Shown one piece after another: positions 53,281 to 62,925 of a DNA stretch of 64,000 bases. The stretch comes from CAVRUD01 sp963724285 (lineage in GTDB: Bacteria > Chloroflexota > Chloroflexia > Thermomicrobiales > UBA6265): contig CAVRUD010000029.1 in NCBI GenBank assembly GCA_963724285.1, forward strand, positions 372,001-436,000, given 5' to 3'. Positions within the stretch are counted from its first letter, which is position 1; each line of letters begins with the position of its first letter. The translations under genes and the position numbers were made by a program. A model generated the notes under the pieces. That model did not search any database, was not told the DNA's origin, and worked only from the letters and a program-made list of their open reading frames with translations.

Positions 53281-54618
53281 ATGCCCGGTACCATCACCGT
53301 CGTCGGTCTCGGCCCTGGCGATCCCGCTGCCCGCACTGTCGCGGCCCAGGCAGCACTCGACGCTGCCTCCCGGATAATCCTCCGCACCGCGATCCACCCT
53401 GGCCTTGCCGATCTCGTCGCTGACCCTCGCGTCACCTCCTGCGATGACTTCTACGACCGATTCGCGTCATTCGACGAGCTCTACCCCGCAATAGTCGACC
53501 ACGTTCTCGCCGCGGCGGCCGAATCGGATGTCGTCTACGCCGTCCCCGGCCAGCCAGCCTTCGGCGAACGAACCGTACCGCTTCTTCGCTCACGAGCCTC
53601 CGACCACGGCCTGACCGTCCGCCTCACACCGGCGGTGAGCGCGTTGGACGAGATCGCGGCCCTACTCGGCTGCGACCCGCTCGCGGGCGAGTTGCAACTC
53701 ATCGATGCGTCTCGCCTCCAGGATCTCATCGACGCGGAACCCTTCGCCGCCGGCAAACTGGGTATCGATCCCTACCGTCCCGTCCTCATTGGCCAGGTCT
53801 ACAGTCGTGACCTCGCCGTCGCCGTCAAACTATCGCTGTCGCACGTCTACCCAGAAAGTCACCATGTCACTCTGGTCACGGCCGCCGGCGTCACGGGAGC
53901 AGAGCTGGAAACCACGGTCCCCATCCACGCGATCGACCGCGAACGAGTCGATCACCTCACCAGCGTCTGGGTTCCGCCGATGGCGCCGCTCCGTGCGTAT
54001 CGCTCGGTTTCGACCCTTCTCCAGGTGGTGGCCCACCTTCGCGCCCCAGGCGGCTGCCCGTGGGACCGCGAACAGACGCACGCCAGCGTCAGAGACTCCC
54101 TCCTGGAGGAGGCGTATGAGGTGGCCGACGCGATCGACGGCGGCGACCTAGATAACCTCTTGGAAGAGCTCGGCGACCTGCTCTTCCATGTCGTCTTCCA
54201 AAGCCAGATCGCCAACGAGGCCGGTCACTTCACGATCGAGGACGTCTATGATGCGGTGAGCCGCAAGCTGATCCGTCGCCATCCGCATGTCTTTGGCGAC
54301 GTAGACGCAAAGACCCCTGCCGACGTGATCAAGACCTGGAATCAGGTCAAGCGCGACGAACGCGGCGGCTCAGCCCCACCGTCACTCTTTTCCAAGCTCC
54401 CGAAGTCGATGCCCGCGTCGCTCCGAGCCGAAAAGCTTCTCCGGGACGCGCCACCCGATCGTATGGAACCACTCCCCGAAACGACGCCGGGCGAGCAGCT
54501 CTTGGCCACGATCTGGCACATGCTCGGCGCCGGCCTCGACCCTGAACTGGAATTGAGCCGTGCCCTCGCGGCCCGGTACGCCGACCCCGATGACGCCGAA
54601 GGAGAATCCCAGCCGTGA
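53281..54618 (+). CDS. Tetrapyrrole-methylase-like / MazG fusion (YabN type)
   Basis: 445 aa, two domains as in B. subtilis YabN. Residues 1-225 look like a SAM-dependent tetrapyrrole methylase (ITVVGLGPGDP, VVYAVPGQPAFGERT). Residues 245-430 are a MazG NTP pyrophosphohydrolase with CPWDREQTHASV, EEAYEVADAI and EELGDLLFHVVF holding the metal-binding glutamates. MazG domains clean nucleotide pools. The methylase part has no known substrate. ATG 53281 is 7 bp after lepA; the stop overlaps aspS. Confidence 0.94.
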   Translation: MPGTITVVGLGPGDPAARTVAAQAALDAASRIILRTAIHPGLADLVADPRVTSCDDFYDRFASFDELYPAIVDHVLAAAAESDVVYAVPGQPAFGERTVPLLRSRASDHGLTVRLTPAVSALDEIAALLGCDPLAGELQLIDASRLQDLIDAEPFAAGKLGIDPYRPVLIGQVYSRDLAVAVKLSLSHVYPESHHVTLVTAAGVTGAELETTVPIHAIDRERVDHLTSVWVPPMAPLRAYRSVSTLLQVVAHLRAPGGCPWDREQTHASVRDSLLEEAYEVADAIDGGDLDNLLEELGDLLFHVVFQSQIANEAGHFTIEDVYDAVSRKLIRRHPHVFGDVDAKTPADVIKTWNQVKRDERGGSAPPSLFSKLPKSMPASLRAEKLLRDAPPDRMEPLPETTPGEQLLATIWHMLGAGLDPELELSRALAARYADPDDAEGESQP

Positions 54619-56432
54619 CCGTCCGCTACGATGTCGCCCCGTCTGTCACCGGCAAGTTGACCTGCGGCTCGCTCAGGGCCGACCACGTTGGTGAGCAAGT
54701 CGTCCTCGACGGATGGGTCAACCGGCGGCGCGACCTCGGTGGACTCATCTTCATCGACCTGCGCGACCGGTATGGCCTGACCCAGGTGACGTTCAATCCG
54801 CAGGTCGTGGAGAGTGCCCACGAAATCGCCAGCACGGTCCGCAATGAATTTGTGCTGCGCGTCCGCGGAATCGTCCGGCACCGGCCGGAGGGCACCGAGA
54901 ATCCCCGCCTCCCAACCGGCGAAATCGAAATCGAGGCCCAGTCCGTCGAGATCCTGAACGAATCCAAGACTCCCCCCTTCTACATCAATGAAGAGGTGGA
55001 CGTCGATGAGGGCCTTCGTCTCCAGTACCGCTACCTTGATCTGCGCCGTCCGAAGATGCAAAGCAACATCATTCTGCGCCACCGGCTCGTGAAGTACATG
55101 CGCGACTTTCTCGACGAGCGAGGCTTCGTCGAGGTCGAAACGCCCTGCTTGATCAAGAGCACGCCCGAGGGCGCCCGCGACTTCCTCGTGCCGAGCAGCG
55201 GCTTCCCTGGCTCCTTTTACGCGCTCCCTCAGTCGCCCCAGCAGATGAAACAGCTCCTCATGGTCGCCGGCCTAGACCGTTACTTTCAGGTCGCCCGCTG
55301 TTTCCGCGACGAAGCCCAGCGGGCCGATCGCCAACCTGAGTTCACCCAGCTCGACATCGAGATGTCGTTCGTCGAGCAGGAAGACGTCATGAGCCTCATC
55401 GAGATGCTTTACGTCGAGCTGACGCAGCGATTCTCCGAAAAGCGCATTTGCGAGACACCTTTCCCTCGAATCTCCTATGCCGACGCAATGGCCCGCTACG
55501 GCAACGACCGTCCCGATCTGCGTTTCGGCATGGAACTGCAGGACGTCACTGACGCTCTACGGGAAACGGGGTTTCAGGCGTTCGCCGGCGTGCTTCAAGC
55601 CGGCGGGCAGGTCAAGGCGATCGTCGTGCCCGAATGCGCCACCTACACTCGCAAGCAGATCGACGAAACCACCGAACTCGCCAAACGAGCCGGGGCAAAG
55701 GGCTTGGGAACGATTGCCCTGACGACCGACGGTGTGCGCTCGCCAATTGCCAAGTTCCTCTCGGAGAGCGAGCTTGCCGCCGTCACGGCCGGCCTCGGGG
55801 CGACCACTGGCGATCTGGTCCTTCTGGTTGCCGACCAGCCGAATGTGGTGGCAAAGACGCTCTCTGCGTTGCGCGACGAGTTCGGGCAACGGCTCGGGCT
55901 GGCGGACCCGAACGAACTTGCCTACTGCTGGGTGTATGAGTTCCCGTTGCTCGAGTGGAAGGAAGAGGAGAATCGGTGGGACGCGACCCACAATCCGTTC
56001 TCCGGCTACTACGAGGCCGACGAGCACCTGCTGCACAGTGACCCTGGCGCAGTCCGAGCAAAGCAATACGATCTGGTCGGCAACGGCAATGAGCTGGGTG
56101 GTGGCAGCGTCCGCCTGCATCGACGCGATAAGCAAGAGCAGGTCTTCGGGATGATGGGCTACTCCCAGGATGACCTTCAGGAGCGCTTCGGCGCGCTCCT
56201 TGACGGACTGGAGCATGGCGCCCCGCCCCATGGCGGGATCGCAATGGGCGTCGACCGCTTTGCAATGATCCTTGCGGACGAGAACAACATCCGCGAGGTC
56301 ATCGCGTTCCCCAAGAATCAGCGTGGGGTCGACGTGATGTTCAGCGCGCCATCCGCCGTGGACACCCAGCAGCTTGACGACCTGGGACTGCAACTCAAGC
56401 CGGTCAAGTCAGAGGCCGCGGCGGCGACCTAA
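54615..56432 (+). CDS. aspS: Aspartyl-tRNA synthetase (bacterial type)
   Basis: Class II synthetase, 605 aa. N-terminal OB-fold anticodon domain (VLDGWVNRRRDLGGLIFIDLRDR), motif 2 region FRDEAQRADRQPEFTQLDIEMSF, the GAD insertion (residues 290-420) and motif 3 (GGIAMGVDRFAMIL). The insertion marks it as the bacterial form. Whether it also charges tRNA-Asn cannot be judged. GTG 54615 overlaps the yabN stop by 4 nt. The end overlaps the convergent TolB-like gene by a few bases. Confidence 0.96.
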   Translation: MTVRYDVAPSVTGKLTCGSLRADHVGEQVVLDGWVNRRRDLGGLIFIDLRDRYGLTQVTFNPQVVESAHEIASTVRNEFVLRVRGIVRHRPEGTENPRLPTGEIEIEAQSVEILNESKTPPFYINEEVDVDEGLRLQYRYLDLRRPKMQSNIILRHRLVKYMRDFLDERGFVEVETPCLIKSTPEGARDFLVPSSGFPGSFYALPQSPQQMKQLLMVAGLDRYFQVARCFRDEAQRADRQPEFTQLDIEMSFVEQEDVMSLIEMLYVELTQRFSEKRICETPFPRISYADAMARYGNDRPDLRFGMELQDVTDALRETGFQAFAGVLQAGGQVKAIVVPECATYTRKQIDETTELAKRAGAKGLGTIALTTDGVRSPIAKFLSESELAAVTAGLGATTGDLVLLVADQPNVVAKTLSALRDEFGQRLGLADPNELAYCWVYEFPLLEWKEEENRWDATHNPFSGYYEADEHLLHSDPGAVRAKQYDLVGNGNELGGGSVRLHRRDKQEQVFGMMGYSQDDLQERFGALLDGLEHGAPPHGGIAMGVDRFAMILADENNIREVIAFPKNQRGVDVMFSAPSAVDTQQLDDLGLQLKPVKSEAAAAT

Positions 56433-57412
56433 CCTTCGGCGTACGACCAGCTCAAGCCGCTGGTCGCGTCGATGCCTTCCCATTCGCCGAGACTGATCGG
56501 CGGGCCCGACGCGGCGCCGTCATTCATCGGAATGGCCCACAGCCCAAACCCGTCGCCGCTCGGTCGCAGGTAGGCGAGCCACTCGCCATCTGGCGACCAC
56601 GCGGCCGCGACGGCCTGTTCGCCAAACGTGATCTGTGTCGCCGTCGAATCGGCCCTTCCCACCACCCAGATATCGCTGACGCCCTCGGGCGATCGAATCG
56701 TGACAGCGATCAATTGCTCGTCGGGAGAGATACTCGGATCGTAGACGCCTCCAGCCTCATCGACTATTGGGTACTCTGCACCATCACTCAGGTCACGTAG
56801 CACGACGGTCGTGTAATAGTTCACCCCATCGAACGACTTGACGCAGTAGGCGGCAAGGGCTCCGCTTGCGGAGAGGGACACGCCTTCGATATCTACACCG
56901 GTCGGTGCCAATTCTGGAGCGAGGACGGCACCGGCCCCAGGCGACTCCATCAGCCAGAGCGCCATCCGGCCAGACTCCTCGTAATCGGCGATGAATGCGA
57001 TACGTCCCGATTCGGACCAGGAGGGATCGAGGGCCCATGAGCTCCGGTTGACGTAGAGCTGGCTGCCCGGCTCGAGATCGAATGGAGGCGCGTTATTCGT
57101 CAACTGCTCCGTCGCGCCGGTGTCGATGTCGAACAGGACCAAATCGGAGTACGTATCCTGAGTTGCTACGTACAAGATTTGCTCACCATCGGGCGACCAG
57201 CGCGGGTCACTCAAGTTGCCGTCGCCGTACAACTCGTGCAGGTCGCCGCCTTGCCACATCCAGGCCGCGCCGTCTCGCACCATGAGAATCTTTCCAGGAA
57301 TTTGTCCATCCTGAGCACCGGCGGTTGTGCCGGCCACGCCAACGGCACTGGCGATCACGATGAGCGCGATGAACGCATACAGCTTGGTACTGGCGAAACC
57401 GACTCCCGTCAT
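56429..57412 (-). CDS. Secreted TolB/PD40 beta-propeller protein
   Basis: 327 aa. A signal peptide (residues 1-33, hydrophobic core YAFIALIVIASAVGVAG, ending AGAQ) precedes repeated propeller blades: DPRWSPDGEQILYVA, DPSWSESGRIAFIA, DPSISPDEQLIAV and AAAWSPDGEWLAYL. Probably extracytoplasmic; ligand unknown. ATG 57412 has GAGG 5 nt upstream and overlaps the murE stop (ATGA). No tol or pal genes are near, so it need not be TolB. Confidence 0.82.
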   Translation of the reverse strand: MTGVGFASTKLYAFIALIVIASAVGVAGTTAGAQDGQIPGKILMVRDGAAWMWQGGDLHELYGDGNLSDPRWSPDGEQILYVATQDTYSDLVLFDIDTGATEQLTNNAPPFDLEPGSQLYVNRSSWALDPSWSESGRIAFIADYEESGRMALWLMESPGAGAVLAPELAPTGVDIEGVSLSASGALAAYCVKSFDGVNYYTTVVLRDLSDGAEYPIVDEAGGVYDPSISPDEQLIAVTIRSPEGVSDIWVVGRADSTATQITFGEQAVAAAWSPDGEWLAYLRPSGDGFGLWAIPMNDGAASGPPISLGEWEGIDATSGLSWSYAEG

Positions 57413-58917
57413 GTGGACCTCTGAGCGTTGAAGCCGAGGGCGATAAGCTCTTGCTGGGCGACCGTCTTCTCGTCCCACCAGCGCTTCTCGCCGCTCCAGA
57501 TAATGCTGCCTTCGTGCCCCTTCCCAGCTAGGAGTACGCAGTCTCCCGATTGCGCCAGCGTCAACGCCAGATGAATGGCCTCCCGACGATCGGTGACGCA
57601 ATAGCATGTGGAGCCGCCGACGGCTCCGGCTGAGATAGCCCCCTCCGCGATATCAGCGATGATGGCTTCCGGGTCCTCGTTTCGCGGATCTTCGCTGGTG
57701 AAGACGCTGATGTCGGCCAGTCTGGCTGAGACCGCTCCCTGCATCGGCCGTTTGGTCGCGTCACGCTCACCCGCGCTGCCGGACACGCAAATCAGCCGTC
57801 CTTCTGGGTGGAGCGAACGAAGCAATGTGAGCTGGCTTTCGAGCGCCGCTGGTGTATGAGCATAGTCTACGATGACGGAAAATGGCTGTCCCTCGTCGAC
57901 TCGGGTCATTCGACCCGGTATCTCGGGCGCGTTCCGGAGCCCGTCGGCAACCGAGTCCAGCCCCACTCCGGAAGCAAGTGCAACCCCGGCTGCGCAAAGG
58001 GCATTCTCGACGTTGAACCCTCCGATCAGCGGAAGCTCGACATCGACATCGGCTCCTTGCCAGTTCAGCCTGAACGACGTGCCATTGGCCCTGACCTCGA
58101 CGTGAGATGCCGCAAGTCGAGCGTCGAGGTTACCCGACATGGTGTAGCCAACCATGTCGATTGACGGCGAGAACCGTCGCATCTCGCGGGCACCCTCATC
58201 GTCGAGATTGATGACACAGGTTCCGCCGATCTCCTGAACTCGTTCAAAAAGTCGCCCTTTGGCCCGGCGGTAAGCGTCGATTGTCTTGTGGTATTCCAGG
58301 TGCTCATGCGTCACGTTGGTGACCGCGGCGATCACGAACCTGGTGTGGTCCAGCCTGAAGAGATCCAGGCCGTGCGATGTCGCCTCGAGCACGGCCCAGT
58401 CAATGTCTGCCTCCACCATCCGGCGCAAGAGTTGCTGGATCTCTGATGACTCCGGCGTCGTTTGGCGCGTCGAGTGCTGGTCGATTTCCTCGCCGATCCG
58501 AACCTGGACGGTCCCGATCATCCCTGTTCTGCGTCCCGCTTGGCGGAAGATGCCGTCGATCAAGTACGACGTGGTCGTCTTGCCGTCTGTGCCGGTCACA
58601 CCAACCACATTCAGCTCGTGTGAAGGGTTGCGATAGAACGCGGCGGCTATCGTCGCGAGCTCCTTGCGGCTGTTTCCCACGACGACCTGGGGCACGTCGA
58701 GAGCACATTCTTCCTCGACCAGCACCGCGGCAGCCCCGTTTGCGACCGCATTCGCGATAAAGGTATGGCCGTCGAAGTCCGACCCACGGAGCGCAGCGAA
58801 GAGTTCACCGGAACGCACAAGGCGTGAGTCGTACTCTATCCCGGACACCTCGCGGCCGGAGTCGCCGACAATACGAGCGCTGGGAATGCCCGCGACAAGA
58901 TCAACAAGCCGCACCAC
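57409..58917 (-). CDS. murE: UDP-MurNAc-L-Ala-D-Glu:diamino-acid ligase
   Basis: Adds the third, diamino acid residue to the peptidoglycan stem peptide. 502 aa. The ATP loop is GVTGTDGKTTTS near residues 106-117; THEHLEYHKTI and GGFNVENALCAAG are conserved. The specificity motif reads TSEDPRNEDP; meso-DAP enzymes have DNPR, so the substrate is probably L-ornithine or L-lysine. GTG 58917 is chosen to match MVRLVDLV; TTG 58923, overlapping the femX stop, is possible. Confidence 0.93.
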   Translation of the reverse strand: MVRLVDLVAGIPSARIVGDSGREVSGIEYDSRLVRSGELFAALRGSDFDGHTFIANAVANGAAAVLVEEECALDVPQVVVGNSRKELATIAAAFYRNPSHELNVVGVTGTDGKTTTSYLIDGIFRQAGRRTGMIGTVQVRIGEEIDQHSTRQTTPESSEIQQLLRRMVEADIDWAVLEATSHGLDLFRLDHTRFVIAAVTNVTHEHLEYHKTIDAYRRAKGRLFERVQEIGGTCVINLDDEGAREMRRFSPSIDMVGYTMSGNLDARLAASHVEVRANGTSFRLNWQGADVDVELPLIGGFNVENALCAAGVALASGVGLDSVADGLRNAPEIPGRMTRVDEGQPFSVIVDYAHTPAALESQLTLLRSLHPEGRLICVSGSAGERDATKRPMQGAVSARLADISVFTSEDPRNEDPEAIIADIAEGAISAGAVGGSTCYCVTDRREAIHLALTLAQSGDCVLLAGKGHEGSIIWSGEKRWWDEKTVAQQELIALGFNAQRST

Positions 58918-58919
58918 GG

Positions 58920-59954
58920 TCAAGACTGTCCGAAGGCGTAACGACCGGCAAGCCAGGACAGGATGGGAACGTACCTCCGCTCCATCATCGGCGGATAGTC
59001 GACGATTTCCCCGCCAAAGCGCGTCTTGAAGGTGAGCAGACCGCGCATGTCTTCGCCCACACTGGCAGTTGCGCCGGTGGCGCCCACTTCCTTTGGTGCT
59101 AACTGCGAAGGCTTCGGGATGCCCCACAGATCATACGAGCGGCTGCCGGCATCTCTGGCCCACCGCATCGCTTCGTACTGCAGCGCGAACGAGGCGCCGT
59201 CAGCCCGGTGGGCGGTCGAGGATGCGCCATACATGTACGCAGCTTCTTTCCCGAACCGCGCCGAGATCAATCCCGCGGCGATATCCCCGTCGACCTTGGC
59301 AAACAGCATCAAGGCCTTGTCGCTGAAAATGCGCATGAAATCGGCGTAGTAGGACCGGTCGTGAACCCCGAACTGGTTGCGGGTGGCTGTCTCTTTCAGC
59401 AGGGCGTAAAACCAATCGATTGCCTCGTCAGTCGCCGCTGCGCGCTCAATCGTCACGCCACGCTTGGCGGCGAGGCGGACACTGTAGCGATTCTTCTGGT
59501 GCATCTGCGCCAGCAAAGCCTCATCATCAAGGTCGATCGGTACCTTCACCGTTCGGGCAGGCTGCAGATGCTCTGGGCCGCGCACGAACCCGAAATCCCG
59601 GAAGGTGCCGTTCAGCGGCAGCGGATCGTCTTGCTCCACGATCAGGGAAACGGACCGGTGACGCCGGCATGAGGCATCGATCTGGCGGCGAAGCTCGAGA
59701 AACTGAGACGCTGGATCCTTTGACGTCGCCAAGACCGGACCTCGAGGGACATAGGCCAGGGACACCGGTCCGCGCTTTTTGAGAAGAATCTGTGCAGCAG
59801 CAAACTCGCATGGGCCGTTCACGGCAACGCGATCGACGTCCCATCCATGGAGCGACTTGAACGCGCCCCACTCCCACGACTGAAGCAAGTGGCCACCAGC
59901 GGCTTCAACCGCGGCGTTCCATGTCGGCTTGGAGGATGTGATGAGGTCGCTCAC
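58920..59954 (-). CDS. FemABX-type peptidoglycan interpeptide-bridge transferase
   Basis: 344 aa, two GNAT-like halves. Family motifs: HLLQSWEWGAFKSLHGW, LAYVPRGPVL, QMHQKNRYSVRLAAKRGVTIE, FKTRFGGEIVDYP. FemX proteins use aminoacyl-tRNA to add Gly, Ala or Ser to the diamino acid of lipid II. Its place directly before murE, whose motif is not of the DAP type, supports branched peptidoglycan. GTG 59954 overlaps the HEAT gene stop (GTGA). Confidence 0.9.
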   Translation of the reverse strand: MSDLITSSKPTWNAAVEAAGGHLLQSWEWGAFKSLHGWDVDRVAVNGPCEFAAAQILLKKRGPVSLAYVPRGPVLATSKDPASQFLELRRQIDASCRRHRSVSLIVEQDDPLPLNGTFRDFGFVRGPEHLQPARTVKVPIDLDDEALLAQMHQKNRYSVRLAAKRGVTIERAAATDEAIDWFYALLKETATRNQFGVHDRSYYADFMRIFSDKALMLFAKVDGDIAAGLISARFGKEAAYMYGASSTAHRADGASFALQYEAMRWARDAGSRSYDLWGIPKPSQLAPKEVGATGATASVGEDMRGLLTFKTRFGGEIVDYPPMMERRYVPILSWLAGRYAFGQS

Positions 59955-60892
59955 GCCAACATCGCGTCGTCGTCCGTCTGGTTTAAGGCCGCCGCGGCAG
60001 CATCGCGATCGGCGTATTCCTCGTCATTGGCGGCAGTCTCGAGCACACGAACTGCCGCCTTGCCGCCGATAGCGGCCAACGAATTCAAGGCTGCTACCCG
60101 AACATCGTGCTCCGGGTCGAGCGCCGCTGTCGCCAGATCGGCGATCGCGGCTGCATCGCCGATCTGCCCGCATGCCAACGCCGCAGTCTGCCTGAGTTCG
60201 ATGTCTTCGTCGTCCAGGACAGCCACGACCGAATCGAGCCAGGCGCCACTGCGCGACCGGCCCATCGCCGACACGGCCGCCGTCATGAGAGACGGCTCGT
60301 CCGACGTGTACGCTTCCTGGATCAGGGCCGCCACATCGGCGCCGGCGAAGACCCCAAGTGCTTCGATTGCCTGGCATCGCACCAATTCGTGCTGGGTTTC
60401 GTCGCCCGCAATCCGCAAGAGCGTCGTGCGCAGGTCGCTGGCATCGCCCGGAGCGGCGTCCTGTTCGACGGCCAACTCGGCGAACCTCCCCAGTGCACGC
60501 GCTGCCTCCGCGCGGACATCGGTGGACGGGTCGAACTGGACGAGGTTCAGCAGTCTTTCCTTGAGGTCGGACGACACGTCCTCCCAGAGGCCCGCAATGG
60601 CGCGCTGACGCACGATCGCGTCGTTGTCGTCGAGCGCGACCCGGAAGGCACGTCCAAACAGGAGATCGACGTTTGCTCTCTGTAGGGTGTCCATCGCCCG
60701 TGTAATCTCGCGGCGGACATCAGTTGCCAGTCTGGGCCAGGCCCGGACCAGACGGCGCCGGTGGTCTCGGCTTAGATCGGACAGCGCCCGCACGTCCTCC
60801 GGCCGGGTGGAACCGACCGTGAACGCGTCGAGCGCTGCCGAAAACGCAATCTCAGGATCAGGCTGTTGTAACGGGAACGTAGGTGTAGACAT
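59951..60892 (-). CDS. HEAT-repeat protein
   Basis: 313 aa. From about residue 75 to the end, alpha-helical pairs repeat every 30-35 residues, with HEAT-type segments such as DVRAEAARALGRFAE, VRCQAIEALGVFAG, ELRQTAALACGQIGDAAAI and DVRVAALNSLAAIG. This is a protein-binding scaffold; partner unknown. ATG 60892 lies 35 nt inside the end of the 585-aa gene, so the two are coupled. Confidence 0.85.
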   Translation of the reverse strand: MSTPTFPLQQPDPEIAFSAALDAFTVGSTRPEDVRALSDLSRDHRRRLVRAWPRLATDVRREITRAMDTLQRANVDLLFGRAFRVALDDNDAIVRQRAIAGLWEDVSSDLKERLLNLVQFDPSTDVRAEAARALGRFAELAVEQDAAPGDASDLRTTLLRIAGDETQHELVRCQAIEALGVFAGADVAALIQEAYTSDEPSLMTAAVSAMGRSRSGAWLDSVVAVLDDEDIELRQTAALACGQIGDAAAIADLATAALDPEHDVRVAALNSLAAIGGKAAVRVLETAANDEEYADRDAAAAALNQTDDDAMLA

Positions 60893-62615
60893 CGTCTCGT
60901 TCTGGATCTCGGGCAAATGCACCGGTCTCGTCTTCCTCGAGGATCGCACGCAGGACCGGCTCGGAGAACGGTCGCTCGATGTTCACAGCCGCCAACAGGT
61001 CACTGAAGGTGGCCGAGAAGCCGGGTACATCCGACTGATCGCCAATCCGCTCGAACGTGGCCGCAACCACGGATTCGGGCCGGCGCCGGGTGCGGTCGTC
61101 GAGCGGCTTTTCCGAACCAAGTCGCGGGAAGCGATCCTCGGTCAACAGCAACGCCTCGTCGACTTCGCAATTGTAGGTCGTCGGTCGGAAGACATAGCGG
61201 ACCGCGCGGCGCTCGTCGAGTTCGAGCAAGCGGGCGCTCTGGGCTGCCGTCGGGAGGTACTCGACCAGATAGTGGCCATCGTTCTCGGTGCGCTGGATCG
61301 AGAGCATGGCACCGGGGACCAGGTTCTCGGTATAGAAGTCATCCAGGCCCAGGATGAACCCGCCACGATTGGGAGTCGGGTAGCGCAGCTCGACGAGGTA
61401 CGTCGTATAGGACTGCGGTGTTTCGAATGTCAACACCGCCGACCGTTGGTCGGGCTGCAACGGCGCCGGCAGGAGCTTCTGCATCTCGGCGTCATACGGT
61501 AGAAGCCCGTGGTAGTACTCGTAGAAGGTCACGATGTGATCGACCGACTGCGCCGACCGGTAATCAGCGGCGCCAGAGGTCTCCTCGACCAGGTACCGGT
61601 AGTCGGTCCCAATCTCGTTCGGTTTGCGCCGGGTCGTTCCGATCTGGGGAAGGCTGCTCGTGCTCCAAAATCGCTGGTTGTTGGTGCCAACGAAGTCGAA
61701 ATCGCGATGCTCACGGGAAAGGCGGAAATTGACCGCGAACCGCATGAGTTCGAAGTCCGCCGAGTTTGGCCGCACCATGAGGACATCCTGCACCAGGACA
61801 TCATCGGTGAGCGGCTGTTCCTGTTCCTGGATGTAATCCTTGATCCGCCGAAGATCGCCTCGGCTGAACCGGGGCACCTGCTCCTCGGCCATCCATTGAT
61901 CGCCAAAATTCGCCACTCGAATGTCGGCACGCAGCCGCTCTCGGATGGCCTCGGCCAATTCGAAATCATCGACGGCAGAGACATCCATCGCTGGGATGAC
62001 TGGAACGGTGATCGTCCGGGCAGCGGGGGAATCGGCCCCGGCTTCCTCGGGCTCGATGACAGCAACCGGGCTTTCGGTCTCGACGACGTCCGCAGGCGTT
62101 TCATGCGAAAAGATCTGCACCTGAGGAGTGCTGGCGATCAATTCATCGTCGAAGCCGATTTCCAGATCGTCAAACCGCTCGCCCAAGGCAGCCAGCGTTT
62201 CGGGCGCCGTCCAGGATGGATCGATGCGCACCCGTGCTCGGACCGGGACGGCGGGCGCTTCTGGCTTCGGCTTCGGCGTCAGGAACCGCTTGTCGAAACT
62301 GTGCGAGAACTCGATGACCGTAGGAACCGGCGGATGGCCCAACCGGGAGGTGAGCACGGTGACACTCTCGCCGTCTTGCTCGACTGCGAACACTTGGGGG
62401 TTTGCGGCAATCGCCGAGTCGATCTTCTTCTCGTCGGCCGGGGTTCCCGACTGGCCGACATATTCCCGGATTACCTCGATCGGCAGCCGGATCGCAGCGT
62501 CGACCGACATGAACCGGCCCTGAAACTCGAAGGCGCGAAAAATGGCCTGCGCGAGCCGTTTCTCGGCCGCGCTGCCCTGAAATTCAATCGTTGTCGCCTG
62601 TACCGGTGTCACCAT
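60858..62615 (-). CDS. 585-aa protein of unknown function
   Basis: No family recognised with confidence. Residues 20-95 look like a helical winged-helix (HARE-HTH-like) unit (LAQAIFRAFEFQGRFMSVDA). Residues 125-240 are acidic and proline-rich, probably a disordered linker. From about 255 on there is a compact domain with helices then strands (FSRGDLRRIKDYIQEQEQPL, VNFRLSREHRDFDF, FYEYYHGLLPYDAEM, FILGLDDFYTENLVPGAML). No membrane segment or signal peptide. ATG 62615 is the best start. It is between the 43-aa protein and the HEAT gene. Confidence 0.75.
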   Translation of the reverse strand: MVTPVQATTIEFQGSAAEKRLAQAIFRAFEFQGRFMSVDAAIRLPIEVIREYVGQSGTPADEKKIDSAIAANPQVFAVEQDGESVTVLTSRLGHPPVPTVIEFSHSFDKRFLTPKPKPEAPAVPVRARVRIDPSWTAPETLAALGERFDDLEIGFDDELIASTPQVQIFSHETPADVVETESPVAVIEPEEAGADSPAARTITVPVIPAMDVSAVDDFELAEAIRERLRADIRVANFGDQWMAEEQVPRFSRGDLRRIKDYIQEQEQPLTDDVLVQDVLMVRPNSADFELMRFAVNFRLSREHRDFDFVGTNNQRFWSTSSLPQIGTTRRKPNEIGTDYRYLVEETSGAADYRSAQSVDHIVTFYEYYHGLLPYDAEMQKLLPAPLQPDQRSAVLTFETPQSYTTYLVELRYPTPNRGGFILGLDDFYTENLVPGAMLSIQRTENDGHYLVEYLPTAAQSARLLELDERRAVRYVFRPTTYNCEVDEALLLTEDRFPRLGSEKPLDDRTRRRPESVVAATFERIGDQSDVPGFSATFSDLLAAVNIERPFSEPVLRAILEEDETGAFARDPERDDVYTYVPVTTA

Positions 62616-62687
62616 GTGTTTGAGATCCCTTCGTGGCAGCCAGGAACGCGGTGATGGCACCGCGGGCAGATGTGACGTAGTGGGAAA

Positions 62688-62819
62688 CTAGCTGCCGCGG
62701 CCTGACTGTTTCCGGAGGGCGTCGATCAGCTGCTGGGTGGTGAGGGGCTGGCTGGTATTTCGCAACAGCGTCATCAAGTAGGCAATGTCTTCATCTCGAA
62801 GTTGAATCTGGGCGCTCAT
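62688..62819 (-). CDS. 43-aa helical protein
   Basis: ATG 62819 has GGAG 5 nt upstream. The product (AYLMTLLRNTSQPLTTQQL in its middle) looks like the first helices of a HARE-HTH/winged-helix unit, as does the start of the 585-aa neighbour 72 bp downstream. It may pair with that protein. Too short for a sure assignment. Confidence 0.6.
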   Translation of the reverse strand: MSAQIQLRDEDIAYLMTLLRNTSQPLTTQQLIDALRKQSGRGS

Positions 62820-62925
62820 CGACTCTCCGCGAATTAAGGCACACACGCGCCTCGGGGGGTTCCGCAACCGAGGAAGTCTACTCGGGTTGGCGCTGTTCAT
62901 GCCAGATTGTGCGCGCAGGGACTGG

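Noticed and set aside
61509..62654. 381-codon plus-strand frame
   Set aside because: It mirrors the 585-aa minus-strand gene, has no ribosome site and reads as an arginine- and aspartate-rich shadow. High GC makes such frames common here.
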